Below, piece after piece: positions 1 to 6,571 of a stretch of 64,000 nt of DNA. The DNA is from Firmicutes bacterium HGW-Firmicutes-11 (GTDB lineage: Bacteria; Bacillota; Clostridia; Peptostreptococcales; Anaerovoracaceae). The notes below the pieces were generated by a model. The model did no database searches. It was not told the origin of the DNA and saw only the letters and a program-made list of their open reading frames with translations. The stretch spans positions 60,734 through 124,733 of the forward strand of contig PHAE01000001.1 of assembly GCA_002840285.1 (NCBI GenBank). Reading direction: 5' to 3'. Position 1 is the first letter of the stretch; every line of letters starts with the position of its first letter. A program made the translations under genes and the position numbers.

Positions 1-374
1 TCGGCGCGGAGAACCATCATGCTTTCTTCACCTTTATCAGAGAACTCCTGCTTTGCCACAAATGAAAAAGAGACCTCTCGTCGCTGATAATAACGTCTTC
101 CTGAGATAAACCGATTCAAATAGGGACGGTGAATCACAGTTTTTGCCAATCCGGACAGGATCAGATGGAAGAGCGTCATTTTATAGCCGGGTCCTTCTTC
201 GTTTTTCTGTTTTATGTAGATCAATGCATTTGTGACATCGATCGTTTCGTTGAGGTAGACTTCCGCTTCCGTGCGCTTCGGCAAGAGAAACGGCATTGCT
301 TTATGCATGATATCCAGATCCCGGACCCGTTGGCCGTCTTTTCTGTCGCCCCGGGTCTTTTTCACGTCTTTCAT
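1..374 (-). CDS. 2-oxoacid dehydrogenase E2-type acyltransferase (catalytic-domain protein), 3' part outside window
   Basis: Partial gene: the start is at 374 and the reading frame runs off the window edge. ATG follows a good ribosome site (AGAGGTGG). The 124 visible residues resemble the start of the catalytic domain of dihydrolipoamide acyltransferases, the chloramphenicol-acetyltransferase fold: DGxxVRDLD near residue 13, an IMHKAMPFLLPKRTEAEVY stretch, then HLILSGLAKT, RPYLNRFI and a beta strand ending FVAKQEF. No lipoyl domain or peripheral-subunit-binding domain precedes it, so this looks like a free-standing acyltransferase rather than a full E2 subunit. It is 17 bp after fabZ on the same strand and so probably shares the fatty acid operon transcript. 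Its real substrate cannot be told from sequence. The active-site HxxxD motif would be in the missing part. Confidence 0.7.
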   Translation of the reverse strand, partial: MKDVKKTRGDRKDGQRVRDLDIMHKAMPFLLPKRTEAEVYLNETIDVTNALIYIKQKNEEGPGYKMTLFHLILSGLAKTVIHRPYLNRFISGRRYYQRREVSFSFVAKQEFSDKGEESMMVLRA

Positions 375-391
375 GTGCCACCTCTATTTTG

Positions 392-820
392 TTATTTTGT
401 CTCCTTGTTTTGGATCAAGGCAAAGGAAAAGCTTCCTTCGACACAAAGCTTGCCGTCAACAAAGCCCTTTCCTTCGGCGAAAAAGAACGGCGTTCGTTCC
501 TTTGTGATCCGACAATGAAATTCTACCACATCACCTGGCCGTACGACACCACGAAATTTGATCTTGTCCAATCCCGTGAAAAAAGGAGTGGCGTCAACGG
601 TACGATCTTTTAATAAAACAGCGCAGGTCTGCGCCATCATTTCGCAGAGAATCACTCCTGGAACTACTGGATTTCCGGGAAAATGACCATGAAGAAAGAA
701 CTCGTCTCCTTGGATCCGAATTCGACCGACGGCCAGACCATCCTCTTCAATAAAGGCTTCGTCCAGTAGAAGCATCGGCTTTCTATGAGGAAGGATCTTT
801 TCTAACTCTTGTTGTTTCAT
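392..820 (-). CDS. fabZ: 3-hydroxyacyl-ACP dehydratase FabZ
   Basis: FabZ dehydrates 3-hydroxyacyl-ACP to trans-2-enoyl-ACP in the type II fatty acid elongation cycle in the cytoplasm. At 142 residues it has normal family length. The hot-dog-fold active site is visible: HGHFPGNPVVPG with catalytic His46, and Glu60 fourteen residues later. I chose the ATG at 820, preceded by GAGGAT, over upstream in-frame starts because the protein then begins with the typical MKQQELEKILPHRKPML; longer forms would run into fabF. It sits 10 bp after fabF. In streptococcal clusters accB lies between these two genes, but here there is no room for it. Confidence 0.95.
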   Translation of the reverse strand: MKQQELEKILPHRKPMLLLDEAFIEEDGLAVGRIRIQGDEFFLHGHFPGNPVVPGVILCEMMAQTCAVLLKDRTVDATPFFTGLDKIKFRGVVRPGDVVEFHCRITKERTPFFFAEGKGFVDGKLCVEGSFSFALIQNKETK

Positions 821-830
821 CAAAATATCC

Positions 831-2060
831 TCATCTGCGGAAGGCCAACGTGCCATTGTGTCCACCAAAACCCAGCGAAGTAGAAAGCGCAAGATCGATT
901 GATGCATCGACTGCATGATTTGGTGTATAGTTGAGGTCGCAGTCAGGATCGGCTTCCTGGTACCCGATGGTTGGAGGGATCCTCTGATCGCTCAAGGCCA
1001 GCAGGCAAGCAATGGCTTCCGTTGCACCAGCTGCGCCAAGCATATGTCCTGTCATCGACTTTGTACTGCTGATGTGCACTTCTTTGGCTTTGTCGCCAAA
1101 AACTCGTTTCAGAGCCACGGTTTCTGCCTTGTCATTCAGCGGCGTCGATGTGCCGTGAGCATTGTAGTACACTTTTATCTCCTCTTGGTATCCGGCCTCT
1201 TTCAATGCGATCTTGATCGAGTTTGCGGCACCAGCCGCCTCCGGATGGGGCGCGGTGATGTGGTGGGCATCGCAAGTGTTGCCATATCCGACGATTTCGC
1301 CATAGATTTTTGCGCCACGAGCTGACGCGCGATCGTATTCCTCCAAAACAAGGATCGCCGCACCTTCCCCTATTACAAAACCGTCCCGGCGAAGGTCAAA
1401 AGGAATGGAACTCGACAGCGGCTCGTTTCGGGTCGACAAAGCCGTACTGTTGGTGAATCCTGCAATGCTGAGGGGATTGATCGCCGCTTCAGCACCGCCT
1501 GCAATGATCGCATCGGCATAGCCGTGGCGGATCGCATGAAATGCCTCGCCGATCGCATGGGTCGATGTCGAACAGGCCGTCACGACCGGTAAACAGGGGC
1601 CCATCGCCTGAAAACGGATCGCAATGTTTCCGGCAGCAATGTTAGAGATCATCATCGGTATGAACAACGGCGATACTTTACGCGGACCACCGTTCAACAG
1701 CTTTTCCGTCATCGATATAAAAGTATCCATACCTCCGATCCCGGATCCGACATAGACACCCAATCGTTCCGTTTCAATGGTTCCGGATATGCCGCTGTCC
1801 TGAACTGCCTGTTCTGCCGCCGCCATGGCGTACTGGCTGAACATGTCCATTCTTCTGGCTTCGCTTTTATCCATGTACACCGCAGGGTCAAATCCCTTGA
1901 CCTCTGCTGCGATCTTGACTTTGAATTCTTCGGTATCGAATTTGGTGATGTAGTCGATGCCGCAGACTCCGTTCATCAGATTTTTATGAAATGACGCCAG
2001 ATCATTGCCGATCGGCGAAAGTATACCTACTCCAGTGACTGCTACTCTTCTCACATGCAT
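831..2060 (-). CDS. fabF: beta-ketoacyl-ACP synthase II FabF
   Basis: FabF condenses malonyl-ACP with acyl-ACP to elongate fatty acids. The 409-residue protein has the complete Cys-His-His thiolase-fold triad: Cys163 in TACSTSTHAIG, His302 in NAHGTSTPLND and His339 in STKSMTGHMLGAAG, at almost the same numbers as in E. coli FabF. The start at 2060 overlaps the end of fabG by 10 bp, which suggests translational coupling. The residue after the catalytic Cys is Ser rather than the common Ala or Thr, a conservative change. Expression should follow the FabT-controlled promoter upstream of fabT. Confidence 0.96.
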   Translation of the reverse strand: MHVRRVAVTGVGILSPIGNDLASFHKNLMNGVCGIDYITKFDTEEFKVKIAAEVKGFDPAVYMDKSEARRMDMFSQYAMAAAEQAVQDSGISGTIETERLGVYVGSGIGGMDTFISMTEKLLNGGPRKVSPLFIPMMISNIAAGNIAIRFQAMGPCLPVVTACSTSTHAIGEAFHAIRHGYADAIIAGGAEAAINPLSIAGFTNSTALSTRNEPLSSSIPFDLRRDGFVIGEGAAILVLEEYDRASARGAKIYGEIVGYGNTCDAHHITAPHPEAAGAANSIKIALKEAGYQEEIKVYYNAHGTSTPLNDKAETVALKRVFGDKAKEVHISSTKSMTGHMLGAAGATEAIACLLALSDQRIPPTIGYQEADPDCDLNYTPNHAVDASIDLALSTSLGFGGHNGTLAFRR

Positions 2061-2791
2061 AACCCCCCATCGATTCGTATGACTTCTCCAGTGATGTACG
2101 CGGCGTTATCTGATGCGAGAAACGCGACCAGCTTTGCCACTTCTTCCGCATTACCCATGCGCTTCAGCGGAATCTGTTCCAGCGCCTGTTCTTTGATCTT
2201 GTCCGGCAACGTCGCCGTCATATCGGTATCGATGAAACCAGGTGCAACTGCATTGCACGTGATGCCTCTTCCTGCCAATTCTTTCGCGACTGTCTTTGTC
2301 AAGCCGATGATCCCCGCTTTGGCTCCTGCATAGTTGGCCTGTCCCGGATTTCCCATCAGTCCAGCCACTGACGACAGATTGATGATCCTTCCCTGTCTCT
2401 GTTTCATCATAGGAGAATACAGGTGACGAATCATGTGGAAGGTCCCTTTCAAGTTGGTGTCTACGACTAGGTCGAAGCTTTCTTCTGTCATTGAAAGCAA
2501 AAGACCGTCTTTCGTGACTCCGGCATTGTTGACCAGGATGTCCACTTTTGAAAATGCACCCAGCACTTCCTTGACTGCTTCTTTTGTTCCTTCGAACGAT
2601 GCCACATCGCACTTGATGGCCATTGCGTCTCTGCCGAGAGCCTTGATTTCATTTACCGTTTCCATCGCGGCCATCTGATTCCCAGCATAGATCACTGCTA
2701 CCGAGGCACCTTGTTTGGCCAATTCGATGGCGATGGCTTTCCCGATCCCACGGCTCCCACCGGTCACGATCGCGTGTTTACCTTCCAGCAT
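2051..2791 (-). CDS. fabG: 3-oxoacyl-ACP reductase FabG
   Basis: FabG is the NADPH-dependent short-chain dehydrogenase that reduces 3-oxoacyl-ACP in fatty acid elongation. The 246-residue protein shows the cofactor-binding GGSRGIG at 11-17, NNAG at 88-91, the catalytic Asn113, Ser141, Tyr154 and Lys158 (YAGAK), and a C-terminal IRIDGG segment typical of FabG. The gene overlaps fabD by 14 bp at its start and fabF by 10 bp at its end. Many short-chain dehydrogenases look alike, but position inside a complete fab cluster settles the role. Confidence 0.96.
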   Translation of the reverse strand: MLEGKHAIVTGGSRGIGKAIAIELAKQGASVAVIYAGNQMAAMETVNEIKALGRDAMAIKCDVASFEGTKEAVKEVLGAFSKVDILVNNAGVTKDGLLLSMTEESFDLVVDTNLKGTFHMIRHLYSPMMKQRQGRIINLSSVAGLMGNPGQANYAGAKAGIIGLTKTVAKELAGRGITCNAVAPGFIDTDMTATLPDKIKEQALEQIPLKRMGNAEEVAKLVAFLASDNAAYITGEVIRIDGGLCM

Positions 2792-3695
2792 GTTTCAATT
2801 CCTCCATGGTCGTCCGAAGTGTTTCCTTATTTTCTACAGACAGGACCTTAGCAGCGGGAAGGATCTTGGTGATCATATTGATCAGCGTCTTCCCCGGACC
2901 GACTTCAATAAATGTATCTGCACCCTGTCGGTTCATTTCCATGATCGTTGGATGCCACAGTACCGGTGAGTCGATTTGACGGAACAGAAGATCGATGTCG
3001 CCGTACGGCAGAGCCGTCACATTGGCATAGACAGGGATTTCTCCCTCCAGGATCGTCAGACGGCTGAATGATTCTTCCAACGCCGTCCTCGCCTGTTTCA
3101 TCATAGGAGAGTGAAAGCCCCCACTGACCGGCAACCGGATGGATTTCCCTCCGGATTTGACGACTTCTGCCGGGAAGGCTGTTGCCGCCTCTTCGGTACA
3201 GGCGACTACCGTCTGCAGCGGGCCGTTATAATTGACCGGATAACTGCCGGGAACCTGGCTGCATGCACCTTCTACTGCCTCTGGTCCGATGCCCATAACC
3301 GCAAACATCGTTCCCGGATACTCCGATCCGCAAAGATGCATTGCTTTGGATCGTTCCACAACGAAACGAAACGCTTCCTCCTTTGGGAGCTTTCCGGAAA
3401 ACGTCAGTGCCGGAATTTCTCCCAGAGAAAACCCTGCTGCCATGTCTGGTTGGATCCCCTGCTCCCGCAATGCTTCCGCCGCAGCTAGATCGACGCAAAA
3501 GACACAGGGTTGCGTATTGATCGTTTGCTTCAACTCTTCCGCCGATCCGGAGAAGCATTGTTCCGATGTGCCGGGGCGGATCTCATCTGCCATAGCAAAT
3601 ACCGCCGCTGCTGCAGCAGAAGTCTGGGCCAATTCCATTCCCATACCGGGATATTGAGCTCCCTGACCGGAAAAAACAAATGCTATTTTGCCCAT
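2778..3695 (-). CDS. fabD: malonyl-CoA:ACP transacylase FabD
   Basis: FabD moves malonyl groups from CoA to the acyl carrier protein, supplying extender units. The 305-residue protein starts with the family signature MGKIAFVFSGQGAQYPGMG, which fixes the start at 3695 rather than at an upstream ATG inside fabK. The nucleophile is Ser90 in GFSLGE (the family norm is GHSLGE, with Phe a known variant), the substrate carboxylate-binding Arg is at 115, and the catalytic His195 lies in GGFHSPMM. EVGPGKTL near the C terminus is also typical. It overlaps fabK by 13 bp and fabG by 14 bp, so the block is tightly coupled. Confidence 0.95.
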   Translation of the reverse strand: MGKIAFVFSGQGAQYPGMGMELAQTSAAAAAVFAMADEIRPGTSEQCFSGSAEELKQTINTQPCVFCVDLAAAEALREQGIQPDMAAGFSLGEIPALTFSGKLPKEEAFRFVVERSKAMHLCGSEYPGTMFAVMGIGPEAVEGACSQVPGSYPVNYNGPLQTVVACTEEAATAFPAEVVKSGGKSIRLPVSGGFHSPMMKQARTALEESFSRLTILEGEIPVYANVTALPYGDIDLLFRQIDSPVLWHPTIMEMNRQGADTFIEVGPGKTLINMITKILPAAKVLSVENKETLRTTMEELKHAGR

Positions 3696-4627
3696 TTCCC
3701 GCCACCTGCAAGAAGCGCCTCCGCTTCGGTCATCAGTTCTGTAATGATTTCTTTCGCCGATTGCTCGCACTTTACTAAGCCGGCGCATTGGCCCGCCATA
3801 AAGCAGCCACCCTTTTCGTCCCCCTCGACGACCGCTTTGCGCAATGCACCGGCGCCAAAGGCTTCCAATTCTTCGACCGTTTTGGATACATCGTTCTCGT
3901 TTTTAAGAAACGCTCGTGTGAACGGCGTTTTCAAAGCACGGACCGGGTGACCCAGGCGTTTGCCGGTGGTCATCGTGTCGATGTCCTTTGCTGCCAGTAC
4001 TTTGTTCTTGTAGATCGGATGAATGGAGCACTCTTTGGCAACAAGAAAACGGGTGCCAAGCTGTACGCCGGAGGCACCGAGCATCAGTGCTGCGGCAACT
4101 CCTCTTCCGTCGGCGATCCCGCCGGCAGCGATCACAGGAATGTTCACAACATCGCATACTTGAGGAACCAAAGCCATCGTAGTGAGTTCTCCGACATGTC
4201 CGCCAGACTCGCCCCCTTCTGCTATAACTGCAGTTGCTCCGGCCCTGGCGACCAATTTCGCCATACCGGTGGAAGGAACGACAGGGATCACTTTGATTCC
4301 TGCTTCGATCCAATCCTTCATGTACTTCGAAGGTAAGCCGGCACCAGTGGTCACCACAGGCACTTTTTCTTCGATGACCAGCTTTGCGATGTCGTCAGCA
4401 AAAGGACTCATCAGCATAATGTTGACCGCAAACGGCTTGTCCGTTAGGGTTCTGATCTTGTGGATCTCCCCGCGCACATAGTCGACAGGGGCATTTGCCG
4501 CAGCAATGATCCCAAGGCCGCCGGCTTTGGAGACGGCGGCAGCAAGAGATGCGTCTGCGACCCACGCCATCCCGCCTTGAAAGACAGGATGTTCAATTTC
4601 GAGTAAATCGCATAGTTTCGTTCTCAT
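3683..4627 (-). CDS. fabK: FMN-dependent enoyl-ACP reductase II FabK
   Basis: FabK performs the last reduction of each elongation cycle using FMN and NAD(P)H. It is unrelated to the triclosan-sensitive FabI. The 314-residue TIM-barrel protein has the nitronate-monooxygenase-like features FQGGMAWV near residue 17, EGGESGGHVG in the middle, AAGGIADGRG and GVQLGTRF. The start codon shares one base with the acpP stop (TAATG), a classic coupling arrangement. The fab cluster context separates it from true nitronate monooxygenases; a distant relative of that second kind is at 56738-57823. Confidence 0.94.
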   Translation of the reverse strand: MRTKLCDLLEIEHPVFQGGMAWVADASLAAAVSKAGGLGIIAAANAPVDYVRGEIHKIRTLTDKPFAVNIMLMSPFADDIAKLVIEEKVPVVTTGAGLPSKYMKDWIEAGIKVIPVVPSTGMAKLVARAGATAVIAEGGESGGHVGELTTMALVPQVCDVVNIPVIAAGGIADGRGVAAALMLGASGVQLGTRFLVAKECSIHPIYKNKVLAAKDIDTMTTGKRLGHPVRALKTPFTRAFLKNENDVSKTVEELEAFGAGALRKAVVEGDEKGGCFMAGQCAGLVKCEQSAKEIITELMTEAEALLAGGGKWAK

Positions 4628-4848
4628 TATTTCTGACTCTCAACTAATGTGACGATATCTCCAACGGTTTTCAGACCGGCTTCGGTCTCGATGGTGATGT
4701 TGAACGCCTCTTCGATCGCCATGACGACTTCGATGACGTCGAGGGAATCCAGTTCCATGTCGTCAAAGGAAGTTTCCATTTTAACATCGGCGATGTCCAT
4801 ATCCTTGTTTTCTGCGATGATCTTTGCAATTGTTTCAAAAGTGGTCAT
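4627..4848 (-). CDS. acpP: acyl carrier protein
   Basis: This acidic 73-residue carrier tethers growing acyl chains through a phosphopantetheine arm. The attachment serine is Ser35 in ELDSLDVIE, the helix II motif of acyl carrier proteins. I use the ATG at 4848, which follows GGAGG at 8 nt, not the ATG at 4863 that overlaps the ribosome site itself. The gene lies between fabH (16 bp) and fabK (1-base overlap). No other carrier protein gene is in the window. Confidence 0.96.
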   Translation of the reverse strand: MTTFETIAKIIAENKDMDIADVKMETSFDDMELDSLDVIEVVMAIEEAFNITIETEAGLKTVGDIVTLVESQK

Positions 4849-4864
4849 TTTTGTATCCTCCATT

Positions 4865-5818
4865 TTATAATTTTATGACACAAGCTCCGGTGGTCAAACC
4901 GCCACCGAACGCTGTCAAAACGATTAAGTCTCCCTTGACCAGTCTCCCTTGTTCCATCAGTTCATCGAGCAGCAGGGGTATACTGGCAGAAGAGGTGTTT
5001 CCATAGTGATCGATGCCGTTCGCGATCTGTTCGTCGGTAAACCCAAGTTTGTCTCTGGCCGCTTGAAACACCCGCAGATTGGCTTGGTGAGGGACCATCA
5101 TAGCGATGTCCTTTGCTTCCACTCCGGCTTCCTTCATGACCTGCTTCACGTCCTTGATCACGGAAGAAACTGCAAATTTGAACACTTCTCCTCCGTTCAT
5201 CCGAAACGCCGGGTCGATCTGGGGCTGCTTTGCAAATGGGCTGGGAGAGAACACGCTTCCGATCACGAGCAGCTTGTCGTCTCCTTTTGCAGTGATCTTG
5301 ATCGAACGCAGACCATCTCCTTTTTTGAGAACCACAGCCCCGGCGCCGTCCCCAAAAAGAACACAGGTCGCCCGGTCGGTCCAGTCGATATGTCGCGTCA
5401 TGGCTTCCGCAGAAACTAAAAGGATCGTCTCTGCCTTCCCGGCGCGAATATATGCGTCGGCCATGTCAAGTCCGTAAACAAATCCAGAGCATGCTGCATT
5501 GAAATCGAACGACGGGCACTTGGCTTCGATATCTCTTTGTATCAGACAAGCCATGGAAGGAGTCACATAGTCTCCTTTTATCGTCGAGCAGATGATCATA
5601 TCCAGATCTTTGCTTTCGATCCCCGCAGAAGCCAACGCTTTTTTCGACGCTTCTACCGCCAGATCCAGCAACGTCTCTGTCGTGCTCACATATCTTGTTT
5701 TGATTCCGGTTCGTGAAGTGATCCACTCATCAGTGGTGTCAACGATCTCCGATACCATTTCGTTTGTCAGTACGAGAGCCGGATGGGCCCTTCCTGTTCC
5801 GACGATTTGAAAGCTCAT
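4865..5818 (-). CDS. fabH: beta-ketoacyl-ACP synthase III FabH
   Basis: FabH starts fatty acid synthesis by condensing an acyl-CoA primer with malonyl-ACP. The 317-residue protein carries the full Cys-His-Asn triad: Cys110 in NAACSGFVYGL, His244 in PHQANLRV and Asn274 in YGNTSSASIP. The start at 5818 follows GGAGG by 5 nt. The first 80 bp lie inside the open 3' end of the fabT frame, so the two genes overlap extensively. Primer preference (acetyl versus branched) is not readable here, although the branched-chain 2-oxoacid oxidoreductase at 16354-18935 would make branched primers. Confidence 0.96.
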   Translation of the reverse strand: MSFQIVGTGRAHPALVLTNEMVSEIVDTTDEWITSRTGIKTRYVSTTETLLDLAVEASKKALASAGIESKDLDMIICSTIKGDYVTPSMACLIQRDIEAKCPSFDFNAACSGFVYGLDMADAYIRAGKAETILLVSAEAMTRHIDWTDRATCVLFGDGAGAVVLKKGDGLRSIKITAKGDDKLLVIGSVFSPSPFAKQPQIDPAFRMNGGEVFKFAVSSVIKDVKQVMKEAGVEAKDIAMMVPHQANLRVFQAARDKLGFTDEQIANGIDHYGNTSSASIPLLLDELMEQGRLVKGDLIVLTAFGGGLTTGACVIKL

Positions 5819-6278
5819 TCATTCCTCCGTATTTCGCCATTTTGTTTTTAAAGAACGCATCCAAGTGTTGCACTCCTGCAAGAAGCGCTTCCTTTTCCTG
5901 GTCGTTCATGTCTTCTGCCGCTGCCTTGACAAGTTTCAGATGGATGAACCAGTGGAGCCGGTATATCTTTTCACCTTCCCTTGTGAGGGTGATCCGTACT
6001 GAACGTCCATCATCGCTGCTTCGCTCTTTTCTCAGATAACCTTTTCTTTCCAGCTTGTTGACTGCAACGGTCGCGGAGGGAACTGCAATACGAAGATCCG
6101 CCGCGATCTCACTTACGGTTCGGCTGTGTTCCTCACCATGCCGTACAGATTCGATCAGGTGCACTTCGTTGATGGACAATCCTGGATCGCTGCGTTGCAG
6201 AATCAAAGCTTCCACTTCCAGAATGTCCCGGAACGTTTCGATCAGCAAGGCATTGAGGGAACGTTCGAACTGATCCAT
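5739..6278 (-). CDS. fabT: MarR-family regulator of fatty acid synthesis, FabT-like
   Basis: This winged-helix MarR-family protein heads the fab operon, exactly the position of FabT, which represses fab genes in streptococci when bound to acyl-ACP. The winged-helix region spans about residues 35-105 (SEIAADLRIAVPSATVAVNKLERKGYLRKERSSDDGRSVRITLT), followed by a dimerisation helix. The start at 6278 follows AAAGGAGG. The frame stays open for 179 codons, whereas FabT proteins are usually about 145-150 residues. The last 26 or so codons overlap fabH and encode a basic tail rich in Arg, Asn and Gly. That tail could be real or just an absent stop. A palindrome at 6337-6355 is the likely target. FabT function is inferred from position and family. 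Confidence 0.85.
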   Translation of the reverse strand: MDQFERSLNALLIETFRDILEVEALILQRSDPGLSINEVHLIESVRHGEEHSRTVSEIAADLRIAVPSATVAVNKLERKGYLRKERSSDDGRSVRITLTREGEKIYRLHWFIHLKLVKAAAEDMNDQEKEALLAGVQHLDAFFKNKMAKYGGMNELSNRRNRKGPSGSRTDKRNGIGDR

Positions 6279-6336
6279 ATCACATTCCTCCTTTCTCTTT
6301 CGTTGCCACAGTCAAAGGCAATTCGTGTAATTTACT

Positions 6337-6355
6337 TAGTTAGTCTATCTAATTA
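6337..6355. promoter_or_regulatory. palindromic operator upstream of fabT
   Basis: A 19-bp imperfect inverted repeat, TAGTTAGTCTATCTAATTA, has half-sites TTAG and CTAA around a 5-nt centre. It overlaps the last bases of the -10 box and the expected transcription start of the fab promoter. A repressor bound here would block RNA polymerase. Length and symmetry suit a MarR-family dimer, so autoregulation by FabT is the simplest reading, though the bases do not closely follow the streptococcal FabT site as I remember it. Confidence 0.6.
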
Positions 6356-6379
6356 TATGTTTTCTTCGACTGTTGTCAA
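6352..6379 (-). promoter_or_regulatory. sigma-A promoter of the fabT-fab operon
   Basis: Minus strand: -35 TTGACA (6374-6379), 16-bp spacer, -10 TATAAT (6352-6357). Both hexamers match the consensus perfectly. The transcript would start near 6345 and lead into fabT at 6278. This is the only strong promoter seen before the fab genes. Confidence 0.85.
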
Positions 6380-6389
6380 GTTCTTTTTT

Positions 6390-6421
6390 GCAAAGCAAAG
6401 ACCCCCATGTATTCACGGGGG
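6390..6421 (-). terminator. terminator after tRNA-Leu
   Basis: A stem of CCCCCGTG pairing with CATGGGGG (one G-U pair) at 6402-6421 is followed on the minus strand by a T-rich stretch. It separates the tRNA-Leu transcript from the fab promoter just downstream. Confidence 0.7.
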
Positions 6422-6430
6422 CCTTCTGAG

Positions 6431-6513
6431 TGGTGCGGTTGAAGGGACTTGAACCCATACCCTTTCGGACACGGCCCTCAACCGTGCGCGTCTGCCGATT
6501 CCGCCACAACCGC
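6431..6513 (-). tRNA. tRNA-Leu (anticodon GAG)
   Basis: An 83-nt class II tRNA with encoded CCA. The acceptor stem GCGGTTG/CAACCGC pairs fully, the discriminator is A, and the anticodon loop TTGAGGG reads GAG for CUC/CUU leucine codons. A long variable arm (GTGTCCGAAAGGGTAT region) is typical of tRNA-Leu. It has its own promoter inside the 3' end of the preceding lipoprotein gene. Confidence 0.95.
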
Positions 6514-6542
6514 AGGAAATATGTCATTTCGCCACGAACAAT

Positions 6543-6571
6543 ATAGTACCGTCATCCGGGTTCTTTGTCAA
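6543..6571 (-). promoter_or_regulatory. promoter of tRNA-Leu
   Basis: Minus strand: -35 TTGACA (6566-6571), 17-bp spacer, -10 TACTAT (6543-6548). It overlaps the last codons of the binding-protein gene ending at 6552 and lies about 30 bp upstream of the tRNA 5' end, so the tRNA does not depend on readthrough. Confidence 0.75.

Noticed and set aside
392..916. Longer FabZ starting at 916
   Set aside because: It would overlap fabF by 86 bp and add residues unlike FabZ, while the start at 820 has a ribosome site and the family N terminus.
3683..4627. FabK gene as a nitronate monooxygenase
   Set aside because: The families are homologous, but position between acpP and fabD in a cluster that has no other enoyl reductase identifies FabK.
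4627..4863. Acyl carrier protein starting at the upstream ATG (4863)
   Set aside because: That codon overlaps the GGAGG that serves the ATG at 4848.
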